A DNA stretch of 64,000 bases from Methanothermobacter tenebrarum (GCF_003264935.1 NZ_QLOE01000002.1:62001-126000), one strand, 5' to 3'. Counted from the stretch's first letter, positions 19,864 to 29,402 are shown. Numbers and translations are program-made. The notes: generated by a model from the letters alone, not told the origin.

Positions 19864-20247
19864 TTAGAGGATTCTACCACCTCTTCTTCCACGTGTGGTG
19901 GCTGGAGATGTCACTTCTTGGAGTTTTCCCTGGTTGAAGAGTTTTAGGTTTTCTTCGACAGATCCTTGGGTTGATTTGTAAATTTTTATATTTAGATTAT
20001 TCAAAAGTTCAAATGCGTTTGGACCGATAGCAGTGGATATTATAGCATCCACACCTTCATTTGCGATTAGCTGAGCGGCTTTTATACCGGCCCCGCTAGA
20101 TTCCGAAGTCGCTGAATTCGCCACACTCTTAAAAAATTCTATTTTCCCGTTTTTTATTTCAGCTATGATGAAAAATTGTGCACGCCCAAAAAAGCGGCTG
20201 GCTTCTGATTTAATATCATCTCCAGAAGATGCTACAGCTATTTTCAT
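19864..20247 (-). CDS. NifX/NifB-type cofactor-binding domain protein
   Basis: 127 residues. Begins 'MKIAVASSGDDIKSEASRFFGRAQFFII' in spirit (first part shown: MKIAVASSGDD), has 'GAGIKAAQLIANEGVDAIIS' and 'IGPNAFELL', the pattern of the dinitrogenase iron-molybdenum cofactor family. Such proteins bind metal-sulfur clusters. The C-terminus adds a basic 'TTRGRRGGRIL' tail. The start overlaps the Mrp stop by 4 bases (ATGA). No nif structural genes are in the window, so a role in general Fe-S or other metal handling is more likely than nitrogen fixation. Confidence 0.87.
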   Translation of the reverse strand: MKIAVASSGDDIKSEASRFFGRAQFFIIAEIKNGKIEFFKSVANSATSESSGAGIKAAQLIANEGVDAIISTAIGPNAFELLNNLNIKIYKSTQGSVEENLKLFNQGKLQEVTSPATTRGRRGGRIL

Positions 20248-21047
20248 TTAAACCCTCCTATTCCTATGTTTTTTATTATATTTTCAGATATCCTGGATGA
20301 GTCTATTGTGGGAGTTTCCTTGGATTTTCCCATGCTTGTGTCTAATGGTATTCTGCCTAGGAGTGAGAGGCCGAATTCTTCAGCTAAGAGTCTTCCACCA
20401 TTTTTGCCGAAAACAAAGAGTTTTTCGCCACATTTAGGGCATTGGATATATGACATGTTCTCGATTATCCCTATGATAGGGATTTTTAATTCTTTAACCA
20501 TGTTGATACATTTTTTCACATCATGGAGTGAAACATCATGGGGTGTTGTGATGATAATCACGCCATCAATATTTGGAATTGATTGTAGAACTGTGAGTGG
20601 TTCGTCACCTGTTCCTGGTGGGTTATCAACGAGTAAAATGTCGATATTATCCCAGTTAACATCTGCAAGTAATTGTCTTATGGCGCCTGTTTTTCTCGGC
20701 CCCCTCCATATTATGGGACTATCTTCTGATGGTAGGAAGAATTCTATTGACACGACGCCGATACCTGCCTTAGTTACGGGGTTTATCTTGTTTTCTGTTA
20801 ATGTGATATCTGCTTTTTTAATATTCATCATCTTTGGAACATTGGGGCCGTGGAGATCTGCATCTAGAATGCATACTTTGTAATCTTCTTGTTTGAAAGC
20901 TTCTGCAAGTTTTATCGTGACTGTGGTTTTACCTACTCCGCCTTTTCCGCTCATCACCACAATTTTATGCTTTATATTGGACATTGCATTTGCTATTTCC
21001 ATATCCTGTTTCATGATAGCTAATTTTTGAGCATGTTCCTCATCCAT
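20244..21047 (-). CDS. Mrp/NBP35-type Fe-S carrier ATPase
   Basis: 267 residues. Walker A 'SGKGGVGKTT' (residues 33-42), switch I 'DADLHGPNVP', Walker B 'ILLVDNPPGTGDEP' and the C-terminal cluster-ligand pair in 'YIQCPKCGEK'. These are the marks of the ApbC/Mrp/Nbp35 family, which binds a bridging 4Fe-4S cluster as a dimer and hands it to target enzymes. It is flanked on both sides by NifX-like genes in the same operon, a pairing often seen in methanogens and sulfate reducers. Confidence 0.92.
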   Translation of the reverse strand: MDEEHAQKLAIMKQDMEIANAMSNIKHKIVVMSGKGGVGKTTVTIKLAEAFKQEDYKVCILDADLHGPNVPKMMNIKKADITLTENKINPVTKAGIGVVSIEFFLPSEDSPIIWRGPRKTGAIRQLLADVNWDNIDILLVDNPPGTGDEPLTVLQSIPNIDGVIIITTPHDVSLHDVKKCINMVKELKIPIIGIIENMSYIQCPKCGEKLFVFGKNGGRLLAEEFGLSLLGRIPLDTSMGKSKETPTIDSSRISENIIKNIGIGGFK

Positions 21048-21067
21048 TAAAACACTCTTCTACAAAT

Positions 21068-21391
21068 TCATTGGCTGCGGAGATTTTTCATCTTAAATGT
21101 TTGGAGCACCTGTCTTAGATTGCCAGCAGCTCCTGTTAAAATGTATATATTTCCTTTGAGTAAATCTATGGCTTTGGGTCCTATGTTTGAGCATATGAGG
21201 ATGTCTGCGTCTGAATTTAGGACTATTTCTGCTATTGTCTGTTGGCCGCCGGCATGTTTCCCGGCTATTTTAATTATTTCAAGTTTTGATGTTTTATCAT
21301 CATAAAATGATAGGAATGGACTCTTCCCAAAATGATCTGAGATCCTTGAGTCCATTCCATTATCTTCTAGGAGTGGTATACATATCTTCAT
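21068..21391 (-). CDS. NifX/NifB-type cofactor-binding domain protein
   Basis: 107 residues, single domain: 'MKICIPLLEDNGMDSRISDH' start, 'HAGGQQTIAEIVLNSDADIL' and 'IGPKAIDLL'. Same family as the 127-residue protein two genes downstream and the C-terminal domain of the CDF fusion, so this operon encodes three versions. It is the second gene, 15 bases after the DUF134 regulator. Confidence 0.87.
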   Translation of the reverse strand: MKICIPLLEDNGMDSRISDHFGKSPFLSFYDDKTSKLEIIKIAGKHAGGQQTIAEIVLNSDADILICSNIGPKAIDLLKGNIYILTGAAGNLRQVLQTFKMKNLRSQ

Positions 21392-21406
21392 CTTTACGCC
21401 TCTTGT

Positions 21407-21967
21407 TCAGTCAGCGGCACACATTATTCCGCCACATTTTGGACATTTTTCGCTTCTGCATGGCACTCCTGGGGTTTTTGGTATTTCGTATCCGCATTCG
21501 ATGCATTTGCAGGCTCTGGGTGGCCCGGCTCTCATACCTCTTCCTCTTTGCATACCGATTCTTCCGGGCATTATATCTTCTCCTATTATGGTTATGTTTT
21601 CTGATCCACAGTCTGGACACTTTTTGTATTCTTTTTTGGGGGATATCCATTCGAATTGGCAGTCTAGGCACTTGTATCTTTTTTTGTCTGTTATATAATC
21701 ACCTCCTTTTAGGATTATTGTTTTGCCTTCAACCAAGGCTTTTGCTATCTTTGAGCGTGCTGATGTTATTATGCGGTGGAATGTGGGCTGTGATATTCCC
21801 ATTATTTCAGCGGATTTTTTCTGTTTTATACCATGGTAGTCTCTGAGTCTTATGGCTTCGAATTCATCTAATGTTACTTCTATTAGTTCATCTGAAGTTG
21901 TATCTGGTTTGAAACATTTTATTGGTGGTTTTCCTAGGATTCTTCTGTGTCTTTTTGGCCTCGGCAT
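21407..21967 (-). CDS. DUF134 helix-turn-helix regulator with zinc ribbons
   Basis: 186 residues. The N-terminal 'MPRPKRHRRI' and the helix-turn-helix 'IKQKKSAEIMGISQPTFHRI' (about residues 46-65) are diagnostic of the DUF134 family. The C-terminal half has three CxxC pairs in succession: 'CLDCQFEW', 'CPDCGSEN', 'CKCIECGYEIP', ending 'CPKCGGIMC', so it should bind zinc or Fe-S and could sense metal or redox state. It is the first gene of the operon. A TATA-like TTTAAATACT (22000-21991) and a 20-base palindrome abutting the ATG suggest a leaderless, autoregulated transcript. Confidence 0.88.
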   Translation of the reverse strand: MPRPKRHRRILGKPPIKCFKPDTTSDELIEVTLDEFEAIRLRDYHGIKQKKSAEIMGISQPTFHRIITSARSKIAKALVEGKTIILKGGDYITDKKRYKCLDCQFEWISPKKEYKKCPDCGSENITIIGEDIMPGRIGMQRGRGMRAGPPRACKCIECGYEIPKTPGVPCRSEKCPKCGGIMCAAD

Positions 21968-21968
21968 A

Positions 21969-21988
21969 TTTTGAATATATATTCAAAA
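21969..21988. promoter_or_regulatory. 20-base perfect palindrome, candidate operator of the DUF134 operon
   Basis: TTTTGAATATATATTCAAAA is a perfect palindrome, one base upstream of the DUF134 ATG and downstream of its TATA-like element. It covers the expected transcription start. Binding there would block the operon, so autorepression by the DUF134 protein is the simplest reading. Confidence 0.7.
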
Positions 21989-22002
21989 CTAGTATTTAAA
22001 GA

Positions 22003-23043
22003 TTATGATTTAAATTTAAACATGACAATCTCATTAGAGGATCCAAGGCGCATAGGAGGCCCCCAAGTACCTGTACCCTCTGATACATAAAGATAACTAC
22101 CTGAATTTTCATAAAGGCCTGAAAAGTATGGGAACATCCACCTAACAATAAGGTTGAAGGGATAAAATTGTCCACCATGTGTGTGACCAGACAATTGAAG
22201 ATCAACACCCCATTCACGTGCAGTATCCCACTCCGTGGGGAGATGATGGAGTAAGATAGTTGGAAGATCCTTTCTAAACTCGATTTGATCCAATAGAACC
22301 CCTAGGATCCCGCGTTGCATATAATATCCAACACCCACAAATTGTAAACCCATAAAATCTATGCTTCTATTATCTAATATTGTCACGCCCATGGACTCTA
22401 ATAGATGGTAAACTTTTTTTCTGTCGGCATATGTGTCATGATTCCCCGAAACGAAGAATATCGGCGCTTTTATTCCTTTAAGGGGCTTTAAGGTGGAATC
22501 ATCAATGGGTGAACTCCCATCAGCAAGGTCTCCAGTGATAAGAACAGCATCAGCTCCTAAGCTGTTTACTATATCCTTCACACTCTCTAGGAAACTTTCA
22601 CCTCTTATAGATCCAATATGGAGATCTGAAAGTTGTACTAGTTTAACTTCACATGGAACCTCTAGAGGTATTTCCACTTGTTTTACCTTGACTCTTGTAC
22701 CTTTAAAAATCGAAAAAAGGCCTATAAAAAGGGCTAAGAGGTAAGCTGTCCCTTCTATCCATGGGGGAATATAAATGAAGATTTTAAGCAGATCAACAAT
22801 TAAGGTTGTCCAGAACAAGAATAGGATGACTCCGAGCCATGTCATGGAAAAAACATATAACACCCTTGTAAAGATGGATGGGAATTTCTGTTCACCTATA
22901 ATGGCCAATGGTAAAGCCATAGATACCAATGTCGCTAACCATATATTCCCAGCACCTATTGAAACTAACACATGGAAATTCAGTAAAGTATAAGCCAATG
23001 TTAATATTAGTATGAGGAATAGGGTTCCTATGAGCTTTTTCAA
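22003..23043 (-). CDS. Membrane-anchored metallophosphoesterase
   Basis: 346 residues. The first about 110 residues hold four hydrophobic spans; the rest is a calcineurin-type phosphoesterase with 'LSDLHIGS', 'LITGDLADG', 'FVSGNHDTY', and 'LSGHTHGGQ', all metal-ligand motifs intact. Architecture matches the YaeI/YkuE group, which act on membrane-linked phospho substrates such as UDP-diacylglucosamine in bacteria; the archaeal substrate is unknown. It lies 8 bases after mmp7 and is probably in that operon. Confidence 0.9.
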   Translation of the reverse strand: MKKLIGTLFLILILTLAYTLLNFHVLVSIGAGNIWLATLVSMALPLAIIGEQKFPSIFTRVLYVFSMTWLGVILFLFWTTLIVDLLKIFIYIPPWIEGTAYLLALFIGLFSIFKGTRVKVKQVEIPLEVPCEVKLVQLSDLHIGSIRGESFLESVKDIVNSLGADAVLITGDLADGSSPIDDSTLKPLKGIKAPIFFVSGNHDTYADRKKVYHLLESMGVTILDNRSIDFMGLQFVGVGYYMQRGILGVLLDQIEFRKDLPTILLHHLPTEWDTAREWGVDLQLSGHTHGGQFYPFNLIVRWMFPYFSGLYENSGSYLYVSEGTGTWGPPMRLGSSNEIVMFKFKS

Positions 23044-23051
23044 TTATATCA

Positions 23052-23963
23052 CTAGACTAGGGAGGTCTCTGGTAGGAGTTTTACGAGAATATAATCATAC
23101 ATGATTGAAGGTTTTATCTCTGCAATATCCCCCAGTTTATAATCGTATACCTTAACTTTTTCAATATCCTTATGGTAGCGTTCATAATTTAATTTGACGC
23201 GGACGCCATCAAGTTGACTTGTAACAGGTGTTGGAGAATATATGTTCTTTATGGCATGGACTTGATGTTCAATTTCGCTTTTAACAACTATTGGGGGGAC
23301 CAATGGAGGATCCTCAGCTATCTCCCTCCTCCTATTATCAAGGATCTCCTCAACAACTCTAACTAGTTTTTTCAAGGCTCTTATGTTTTCGCCTCTTTTA
23401 AGGCGTCTTGGTATCCTCCCGAAGCCGCTGACATATGCCGTTGCACCTGGAAGCTCTTCCACCTTGATCTTGGGGGCGCCTGTAACAACCACTGGCACAT
23501 TTATATCCTCAAATAGGTGTGTTTTCTCTTTTATGCAATGTTTGAAGCTTCCGAGGGCGAAGATTGCAAGGTCGTGTTCATTTATAAGCTGCTTCTCCTC
23601 CTCTGATATTCTTGATATTCCCTTGCCAGCGCCTCTAGCCAATCCTATCATGTTATCCTTGGCACCATACCTTCTAAGATACTCTGCAATGTCACAAGCT
23701 GCATGTGGCAGATGATGCCTTGCAAGTGTGGGTGATACAACAGCAATCTCTGTACCAGCCATTGGAGCTATCTTAACCTTCCCCAGGAGTTCTCTGGCCT
23801 TCTCTTTAACCTTTTCAACATCATCTATCGGAACCGCAAGTGTTAATATAAGATCCATCTGTAACATATTCTCTTGGAGTACAAAACCTCCAAGGTCTTC
23901 GATGAGTTCCTCCATTTCCTCGTGGCGGTGCACACCACCAACATAAGTTAATGTTTCATACAT
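23052..23963 (-). CDS. Methanogenesis marker protein 7
   Basis: 303 residues. Recognised as marker 7 from the '[20 protein letters not shown]' start, '[17 protein letters not shown]', and '[19 protein letters not shown]'. Proteomic work on Methanothermobacter found Mmp7 with McrC, Mmp17 and Mmp3 in the component A3a that activates methyl-CoM reductase. Soluble, no clear cofactor motif, with scattered Cys and His. Its start overlaps the end of the upstream gene by 16 bases, so the two are coupled. Confidence 0.88.
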   Translation of the reverse strand: MYETLTYVGGVHRHEEMEELIEDLGGFVLQENMLQMDLILTLAVPIDDVEKVKEKARELLGKVKIAPMAGTEIAVVSPTLARHHLPHAACDIAEYLRRYGAKDNMIGLARGAGKGISRISEEEKQLINEHDLAIFALGSFKHCIKEKTHLFEDINVPVVVTGAPKIKVEELPGATAYVSGFGRIPRRLKRGENIRALKKLVRVVEEILDNRRREIAEDPPLVPPIVVKSEIEHQVHAIKNIYSPTPVTSQLDGVRVKLNYERYHKDIEKVKVYDYKLGDIAEIKPSIMYDYILVKLLPETSLV

Positions 23964-24490
23964 ATTCTATTCTCCAATATCTTGTATCTTAGCAGGGCCC
24001 TTTTAACAGGATCCAATGGCAGATTATAATGTGATGGGACCTCTACTTTTTCCCCTTCTTCTTCTATTTTCATGTAATCTGGATAGACTATATAATCTGG
24101 GTTATCTTCAACTATACTATAACCCATATGTTCAATAATATCTTTGAGGAAATTTGAATAAACTTTTATTTTTATTTTTTTGTTCCTCTCTTGTAGTGGC
24201 CGTGGATCATCCCACCATGGAGAGCATACCCTAAATTTTATCTCAGAAAAGGACCCATATTCTAGATCATATGATAATCTTTTAAGGGTTTCAAAGACTA
24301 TACGCATGCTTTCCCTGATCTGTGGAAATGTGTTCAATTTTAATCTGAGGGCCTTTGAACGTGTTCTAGTCTCTGAAAGTACTATTGCAAGGTCCGGATT
24401 CTTAGTATCAGGGTCTCTAGCTACAATATACTCATCTGCTCCTATAATATCTAGTATGCCTTTACACATGGGTGTGGTGACAATCCTCAT
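23948..24490 (-). CDS. Probable methanogenesis marker protein 17
   Basis: 180 residues, soluble. Contains '[20 protein letters not shown]' and '[20 protein letters not shown]' (both shown in part). I identify it as marker 17 mainly because it is coupled to and directly upstream of mmp7, a pairing I recall for mmp17-mmp7, and because its length fits. If right, it belongs with McrC and Mmp7 in the reductase-activating complex. No motif by itself proves function. Confidence 0.65.
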   Translation of the reverse strand: MRIVTTPMCKGILDIIGADEYIVARDPDTKNPDLAIVLSETRTRSKALRLKLNTFPQIRESMRIVFETLKRLSYDLEYGSFSEIKFRVCSPWWDDPRPLQERNKKIKIKVYSNFLKDIIEHMGYSIVEDNPDYIVYPDYMKIEEEGEKVEVPSHYNLPLDPVKRALLRYKILENRICMKH

Positions 24491-24556
24491 ATCATGGCCC
24501 CCAGGATTCTAGTTATTGAATCCTTTTAATCTAGGTTACACATATATTTTCTTAAG

Positions 24557-25234
24557 GTGAATACTATGAGGATCAGTTTAACCCATCAGAGATCAAGTAC
24601 AGAGGACCTTAGTATCATGGTAGATCTACTAAGGGCTAGTACAACGATAACAGTAGCATTAGATAAATTCAAGAAGGTAATACCAGCCGAAAGCGTGAGT
24701 GAAGCTCTTGAAATTTCAAAGGAAACCGGCGGATTGCTTGCAGGTGAACGTGGTGGTGAAACCATCAAAGGCTTCATAGGGAATTCACCACTCCAAATAC
24801 AAGATTACAATGGTGAAACTTTGATCCTCACAACAACTAATGGTACGAGGATACTTAAAAGTTTAAAATCCAAGGCCTTGATAGGATCCCTCATAAATGC
24901 AAGGGCCGTGGCCCGTGCAGCTGTTGAACTTGCAAATAATGAAATAGAAATAATAATGGCTGGTGTGAATGGTAGATTCGCTATCGAGGATTTCCTTACA
25001 GCAGGAGAGATAATATATTATTTAAGAGATTATGAACTTGATGAGTTTGCAAAGGCTGCGATGATAGCAGCCCATGATAAAAGGATAGTGGATGATATGA
25101 TACTTAATTCCAGTTCTGCTTTGAAGTTGAAAAAACTTGGATTTTTCGAGGATGTGAAATTTTCCATCCAAAGAAACATCTCAAAGAATGTTCCCATCTA
25201 TAATGGGAAATTAATAAAAAAATATAAGATATAA
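24557..25234 (+). CDS. comB: 2-phosphosulfolactate phosphatase
   Basis: 225 residues. ComB removes phosphate from 2-phospho-3-sulfolactate in coenzyme M synthesis. Family segments are 'VDLLRASTTITVAL' (residues about 22-35), 'LLAGERGGETIKGF' and 'NSPLQI', 'TTTNGTRIL', which form the Mg-dependent active site of this fold. AAGGTG stands upstream of ATG 24557 and a TATA-like ACATATAT at about 24540. It is divergent from the mmp17-mmp7 operon. The remaining coenzyme M genes comC, comD and comE lie near 47 kb; comA is not in the window. Confidence 0.94.
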   Translation: MNTMRISLTHQRSSTEDLSIMVDLLRASTTITVALDKFKKVIPAESVSEALEISKETGGLLAGERGGETIKGFIGNSPLQIQDYNGETLILTTTNGTRILKSLKSKALIGSLINARAVARAAVELANNEIEIIMAGVNGRFAIEDFLTAGEIIYYLRDYELDEFAKAAMIAAHDKRIVDDMILNSSSALKLKKLGFFEDVKFSIQRNISKNVPIYNGKLIKKYKI

Positions 25235-25249
25235 TATTAGTGATGTTCC

Positions 25250-26407
25250 ATGGAAATAGAACAACTTAAGATAATAGGGACAGCCCATGTATCAAAAAAG
25301 AGCATAGAAGAAGTGAAGGAGATTATACGCGCTGAAAAGCCGGATGTTGTGGCTGTTGAATTGGATATTGGAAGATACCAGAAACTCATAAAGGAAAAGT
25401 TAGGCTTAAAAGATGACCAACAATTCTCAGTTAAAGATTTGATCAGGGGAGAGAACATCGGCCTCTTTCTTATAACCGGCCTTTTAACCTACCTGCAGAA
25501 TAGGATAGGTGACGATCTAGGTGTGAAGCCAGGCTCCGAGATGTTAGCGGCTATAGAAGCCGCTGAGGAGATAGGTGCAAGGATAGCTCTCATAGACCGG
25601 GACATACGCATAACTATGCAGAGAATAATAGATTCTATGAGTTTACGTGAAAAATTAAAATTCTCTTTTAATATCCTCGCATCATTCTTTAAAAAGGATG
25701 AAATAGAAGATGTGGAAAGCCTAAAAAGTGAAAAAACCTTAGAGGAAGTCATGGAATACTTCAAGGACATTTCACCCCAAGCATACCACGTACTAGTAGA
25801 TGAAAGAGACGCCTACATGGCCAAGAAATTACTAGAAATCCCAGAGGATAAAGTGATCGCAGTTGTGGGAGCAGGGCACAAAAAGGGTATAGAATATTAC
25901 CTTCAAAATCCAGAGAAGATACCTCCATTCAGTGAACTTTTATCCTTCAAGCAGCAGAATTCCACTCTAAGGAAATTATTAGTCATCGTCCCAATATTAT
26001 TAATTGTGCCTTTTGTCCTAGCATTCATTTCAGGGGTCAACATACAAGGTGATATTTTTAAATTCATATTCTTGACAGGAGGTTTCGCGTTTATTGGCTC
26101 ATTGGCGGCTGGTTCAAAGCTCAAATCTGCTTTAGTAGCATTCCTTGTAGCTCCGATGACTGTACTCCATCCACTCTTGGCCGCGGGATGGTTTGCAGGG
26201 TTAATGGAGGCTAAAATGCGAAATGTAAGCTTCCATGACCTTGAAAATTTGAATAAGTGTGGTAGTTTTCATGAACTTTGGTGTAACAATCTTTTCAGGG
26301 TCATGCTTGTTGTTGCAGGTGCGAATCTTGGCTGTAGCATAGGAACTTTCCTCACAATACCCCAGATCATACTCCCTATGATCGGTAAAATAATGGGAGC
26401 TGGTTAG
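25250..26407 (+). CDS. TraB/PrgY family membrane protein
   Basis: 385 residues. The N-terminal about 230 residues carry the TraB domain ('IGTAHVSKKSIEEVKE', 'RIALIDRDIRITMQRI', 'VGAGHKKGI'), related to ChaN/Tiki-type proteins with conserved His and Glu residues. After that come about four membrane spans (residues 245-385). Relatives in Enterococcus shut down pheromone export, and the archaeal role is unknown; proteolytic activity has been proposed for the superfamily. It starts 15 bases after comB and is followed within 4 bases by the DUF1922 gene. Confidence 0.88.
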   Translation: MEIEQLKIIGTAHVSKKSIEEVKEIIRAEKPDVVAVELDIGRYQKLIKEKLGLKDDQQFSVKDLIRGENIGLFLITGLLTYLQNRIGDDLGVKPGSEMLAAIEAAEEIGARIALIDRDIRITMQRIIDSMSLREKLKFSFNILASFFKKDEIEDVESLKSEKTLEEVMEYFKDISPQAYHVLVDERDAYMAKKLLEIPEDKVIAVVGAGHKKGIEYYLQNPEKIPPFSELLSFKQQNSTLRKLLVIVPILLIVPFVLAFISGVNIQGDIFKFIFLTGGFAFIGSLAAGSKLKSALVAFLVAPMTVLHPLLAAGWFAGLMEAKMRNVSFHDLENLNKCGSFHELWCNNLFRVMLVVAGANLGCSIGTFLTIPQIILPMIGKIMGAG

Positions 26408-26410
26408 AAA

Positions 26411-26623
26411 ATGTACTTAATATTCAGATGCGATTGTGGAAGAGCACTATACGCGCGTGAAGGTGTTAAAACTCGTAGGTGCGTCTGTGGGAAGACGATA
26501 AGGGTTAAAAGTCGTCGGATACTTGGGAAAGTTGAAAGTTTCCAAGATGCGGCTTATATGGTCCGAAAATTACAAGAAGAAAAGTATGGACTTGGCGGAT
26601 TCTTAAAAAAGGAAATAAAATGA
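26411..26623 (+). CDS. DUF1922 zinc-ribbon protein
   Basis: 70 residues. Two Cys pairs, 'RCDCGRALY' and '[10 protein letters not shown]', form a rubredoxin-like zinc site, followed by a helical tail. It is the counterpart of M. thermautotrophicus MTH1184, a structurally solved protein of unknown function. It sits directly between the TraB-like gene and the GTPase gene in the same orientation. Confidence 0.88.
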   Translation: MYLIFRCDCGRALYAREGVKTRRCVCGKTIRVKSRRILGKVESFQDAAYMVRKLQEEKYGLGGFLKKEIK

Positions 26624-26629
26624 TTAGAC

Positions 26630-28225
26630 ATGATCAAGGATTTGAAATCCTTCACCAAAAAGGGTGAAAGAAGGAACATAGAATTTAAAAAGGCCCTCAA
26701 AATCTCATATCATCTTAACGAAGACAGAAAAAAGCAATTAATCTCTCAGATGAAATATAGGATGGAAAAGGGAAAGGGCAAAGCGATCTACCTTCTAGGT
26801 GTTGAAGATGATGGGAGCCTAACAGGCCTCCCAATGGAAGAACTCCAAGAATCTATCCACGTCCTCAAGGTTTTAAGTCAAGAGATAGGAGCATGTATAG
26901 AAGAAGTGAATGAATATCCACTAGATGATGGTAAAGTAGCTGAAGTTACAATAGGATGGAAAAATTCATTCAAAAAAGAACATATTGTCATAGGAGTTGC
27001 AGGTCATGTTGACCATGGTAAAAGCACGCTCCTAGGGAGTCTAACAACTGGAATACTTGATGATGGAACTGGAAAAACTCGCATATTCCTCGATGTTCAG
27101 AAACATGAAATAGAAAGAGGACTTTCAGCAGACCTTTCATTTGCAATCTACGGTTTCCTAGACGGTCAGCCGATCCGCTTAGACAATCCACTTGATAAAA
27201 AAGAAAAATCCGAGCTCATGGAAAAATGTGAAAGGATAATATCCTTTGTCGACACAGTAGGCCACGAACCATGGCTTAGAACAACAATAAGGGGTATAGT
27301 AGGCCAAAAGTTAGATTATGGTCTTTTAACAGTCGCCGCAGACCAGGGACCTACACATATCACAAGGGAACACCTGGGGATAATCCTAGCAATGGAATTA
27401 CCCGTAATAGTAGTTATAACAAAAAAAGACCTAGTAGGAGAAGATGGAATCCAAAAAGTCCATGATAAAATATCAGAATTGCTCAAACTCGTGGGTAGGA
27501 TCCCCTACAAGGTCAAAGGCAGGTCAGACGCCCTGCTAGTATCAGAGAAGATGAACCAACACATCGTCCCCATAATAGAAACATCGTCAGTAACAGGAGA
27601 GGGACTAGAATTACTAGATGAATTATTCCTAAATTTAAAAATCCCAGAAAACGCATCAGAGGACAAAAAACCATTCATGATGTACATAGATAAGGTTTAT
27701 TCCGTGAAGGGCGTGGGAACAGTGGTCAGCGGCACCATAAGACAAGGAAGGGTTAAAAAAGGCGAAAAATTACTCCTCGGACCATTCCACACAGGAGAAT
27801 TCAAAGAAGTGAAAGTTAAATCCATTGAAATGCACCACTACCAGATTGGATGCGCGGAACCAGGCCACATCGTTGGAATATCAATTGCAGGAGCATCACC
27901 ACAAGAAATCGAAAGAGGCATGATACTAGCCCACCCAGAATACAATCCCAAAGCCGTGAGAGAATTCGAAGCAGAAGTAGCAATCCTAGTACACCCAACA
28001 ACAATAAAAGCCGGATATGAGAGCGTTACACACATAGAAACCATCGCAGAGACAACAATACTAGAACCCCTCGACCAGGAATTCATGTCCGCCGGGGACA
28101 AAGGAAAAGTCAGAATGCGATTCAAATACAGGCCACACCATGTAAAAGAGGGACAAAAACTAATATTCAGAGAAGGAAGAAGTAAAGGTATAGGTTCTAT
28201 AACAAAGATCATAGAGAACCTCTAA
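26630..28225 (+). CDS. GTPBP1-like translational GTPase (EF-Tu superfamily)
   Basis: 531 residues. After an about 120-residue N-terminal domain come the G motifs: G1 '[10 protein letters not shown]' (near residue 124), G3 'FVDTVGHE', G4 'VITKKDLVG' and G5 'ETSSVTGEG'. Two beta-barrel domains follow, as in EF-Tu and Hbs1/GTPBP1. Eukaryotic GTPBP1 delivers aminoacyl-tRNA and stimulates RNA decay by the exosome; the archaeal protein is uncharacterised. G4 has TKKD instead of NKxD, which is common in this subfamily. Its 3' end overlaps the convergent tRNA thiolation gene by 17 bases. Confidence 0.88.
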   Translation: MIKDLKSFTKKGERRNIEFKKALKISYHLNEDRKKQLISQMKYRMEKGKGKAIYLLGVEDDGSLTGLPMEELQESIHVLKVLSQEIGACIEEVNEYPLDDGKVAEVTIGWKNSFKKEHIVIGVAGHVDHGKSTLLGSLTTGILDDGTGKTRIFLDVQKHEIERGLSADLSFAIYGFLDGQPIRLDNPLDKKEKSELMEKCERIISFVDTVGHEPWLRTTIRGIVGQKLDYGLLTVAADQGPTHITREHLGIILAMELPVIVVITKKDLVGEDGIQKVHDKISELLKLVGRIPYKVKGRSDALLVSEKMNQHIVPIIETSSVTGEGLELLDELFLNLKIPENASEDKKPFMMYIDKVYSVKGVGTVVSGTIRQGRVKKGEKLLLGPFHTGEFKEVKVKSIEMHHYQIGCAEPGHIVGISIAGASPQEIERGMILAHPEYNPKAVREFEAEVAILVHPTTIKAGYESVTHIETIAETTILEPLDQEFMSAGDKGKVRMRFKYRPHHVKEGQKLIFREGRSKGIGSITKIIENL

Positions 28226-29051
28226 TCACAGATAACAGTTCACAGGCTTTACAAGTCCCCATAGAAGCCGGCTCCCCACAAACTTCACATTCAAAAAGTT
28301 CAACATCCTCCTGTTCAATTTTAAAAGTTTTAATGAAGGATTTCATGATTAAGTCCTTGGTTCCAGGCCTCTTCAACTCTATCCTGTTAAGAAATTTCTT
28401 AACCCTTGATCTGAGGGATAAACTAGAATAGGGACAATCCTCCAAATGAACCCTAATATTATTGAGGATGGCCCATTTTTTGGTTTCTTTTTCACTTGTA
28501 TTCCATAAGGGTTTTATCCTAGGTATAAGCTTGGGATGGATCACCTCCAATTTAGGGCCGAACTTGGAAAATTTGCGCGTATCACCCCTAACTAGGCTCA
28601 TCATAAATGATTGTATCTCGTCATCCATGTTATGTCCAGTGGCTATCTTATCAGCTCCTAGACTGCGGGCGGTCCTATTCAGTATATGCCTTCGGAAAAC
28701 CCCACAGGGGATACATGGACTCTTAAAAATCCCATAAACTTCATCCAATGAAAAATCGAATTCTTCCTTGAAGGATTTTTCAACCAATTCAACGCCTAAA
28801 AGTTTTGTATTGTAACGTGCAGCATCTAAGCCCTTCTCTCTATAATCTCTTATACCCTCGTCAACGGTTATGGCGACAATATCAAAACCAAAATCATCTC
28901 TAAGGGCAGTTAGGACGTGTAATACGAGTAGACTATCTTTTCCACCTGAGAGTGCCACAGCTACTAATTCACCCTCTTCTATGAGCCTATAATCCCTTAT
29001 AAGTTCCCTGATTCTCTCTTCTAATTTCATGTTAAAGTCTACTTCTCCCAT
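28209..29051 (-). CDS. tRNA 2-thiolation protein, TtuA/Ncs6 family
   Basis: 280 residues. PP-loop ATP pyrophosphatase with '[15 protein letters not shown]' near residue 35, catalytic-type '[14 protein letters not shown]' near residue 105 and '[13 protein letters not shown]' near residue 140. The C-terminal '[16 protein letters not shown]' is a zinc finger. The family activates uridine (or other tRNA positions) with ATP and inserts sulfur, using an Fe-S cluster bound by the central Cys residues. The N-terminal zinc finger of bacterial TtuA is absent. ATG 29051 lies 20-27 bases after TATAATAA, consistent with a leaderless start; ATG 29030 is an alternative. Confidence 0.88.
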   Translation of the reverse strand: MGEVDFNMKLEERIRELIRDYRLIEEGELVAVALSGGKDSLLVLHVLTALRDDFGFDIVAITVDEGIRDYREKGLDAARYNTKLLGVELVEKSFKEEFDFSLDEVYGIFKSPCIPCGVFRRHILNRTARSLGADKIATGHNMDDEIQSFMMSLVRGDTRKFSKFGPKLEVIHPKLIPRIKPLWNTSEKETKKWAILNNIRVHLEDCPYSSLSLRSRVKKFLNRIELKRPGTKDLIMKSFIKTFKIEQEDVELFECEVCGEPASMGTCKACELLSVIRGSL

Positions 29052-29102
29052 AATAGTAAATATTATATAGTTATTATACCATTAAGGTAGGGGGGATCGT
29101 GA

Positions 29103-29402
29103 TTGATAACAGCAGAATTAACCATAATCCCCATAGGAACTGGGGATACAAGTTTAAGTGATTATATAGCTGCTGCGATAAAAGCAATAGAGAAAAAGAA
29201 TATCAAATATGAAATATCTGGTATGGGGACGCAGATAGAAGCCAAGGACCTTGAGGACATCCTAGACGCCATAAAAGCGGCTCACGAAGCCGTATTCAAA
29301 TTAGATTGTGATAGGGTGTACACCACAGTCAAAATAGATGATAGAAGAGATGTTGAAAAAACTCTAAAAGATAAAATAACCTCTGTGAAGAGCAAACTCT
29401 AA
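29103..29402 (+). CDS. MTH1187-family thiamine-binding protein
   Basis: 99 residues. Closely follows the MTH1187/YkoF-like family: '[20 protein letters not shown]', '[12 protein letters not shown]' and '[14 protein letters not shown]'. The family forms ferredoxin-like tetramers that bind thiamine or related ligands. The only start in frame at the conserved N-terminus is TTG 29103. The stop overlaps the convergent aminotransferase by 4 bases. Confidence 0.88.
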   Translation: MITAELTIIPIGTGDTSLSDYIAAAIKAIEKKNIKYEISGMGTQIEAKDLEDILDAIKAAHEAVFKLDCDRVYTTVKIDDRRDVEKTLKDKITSVKSKL

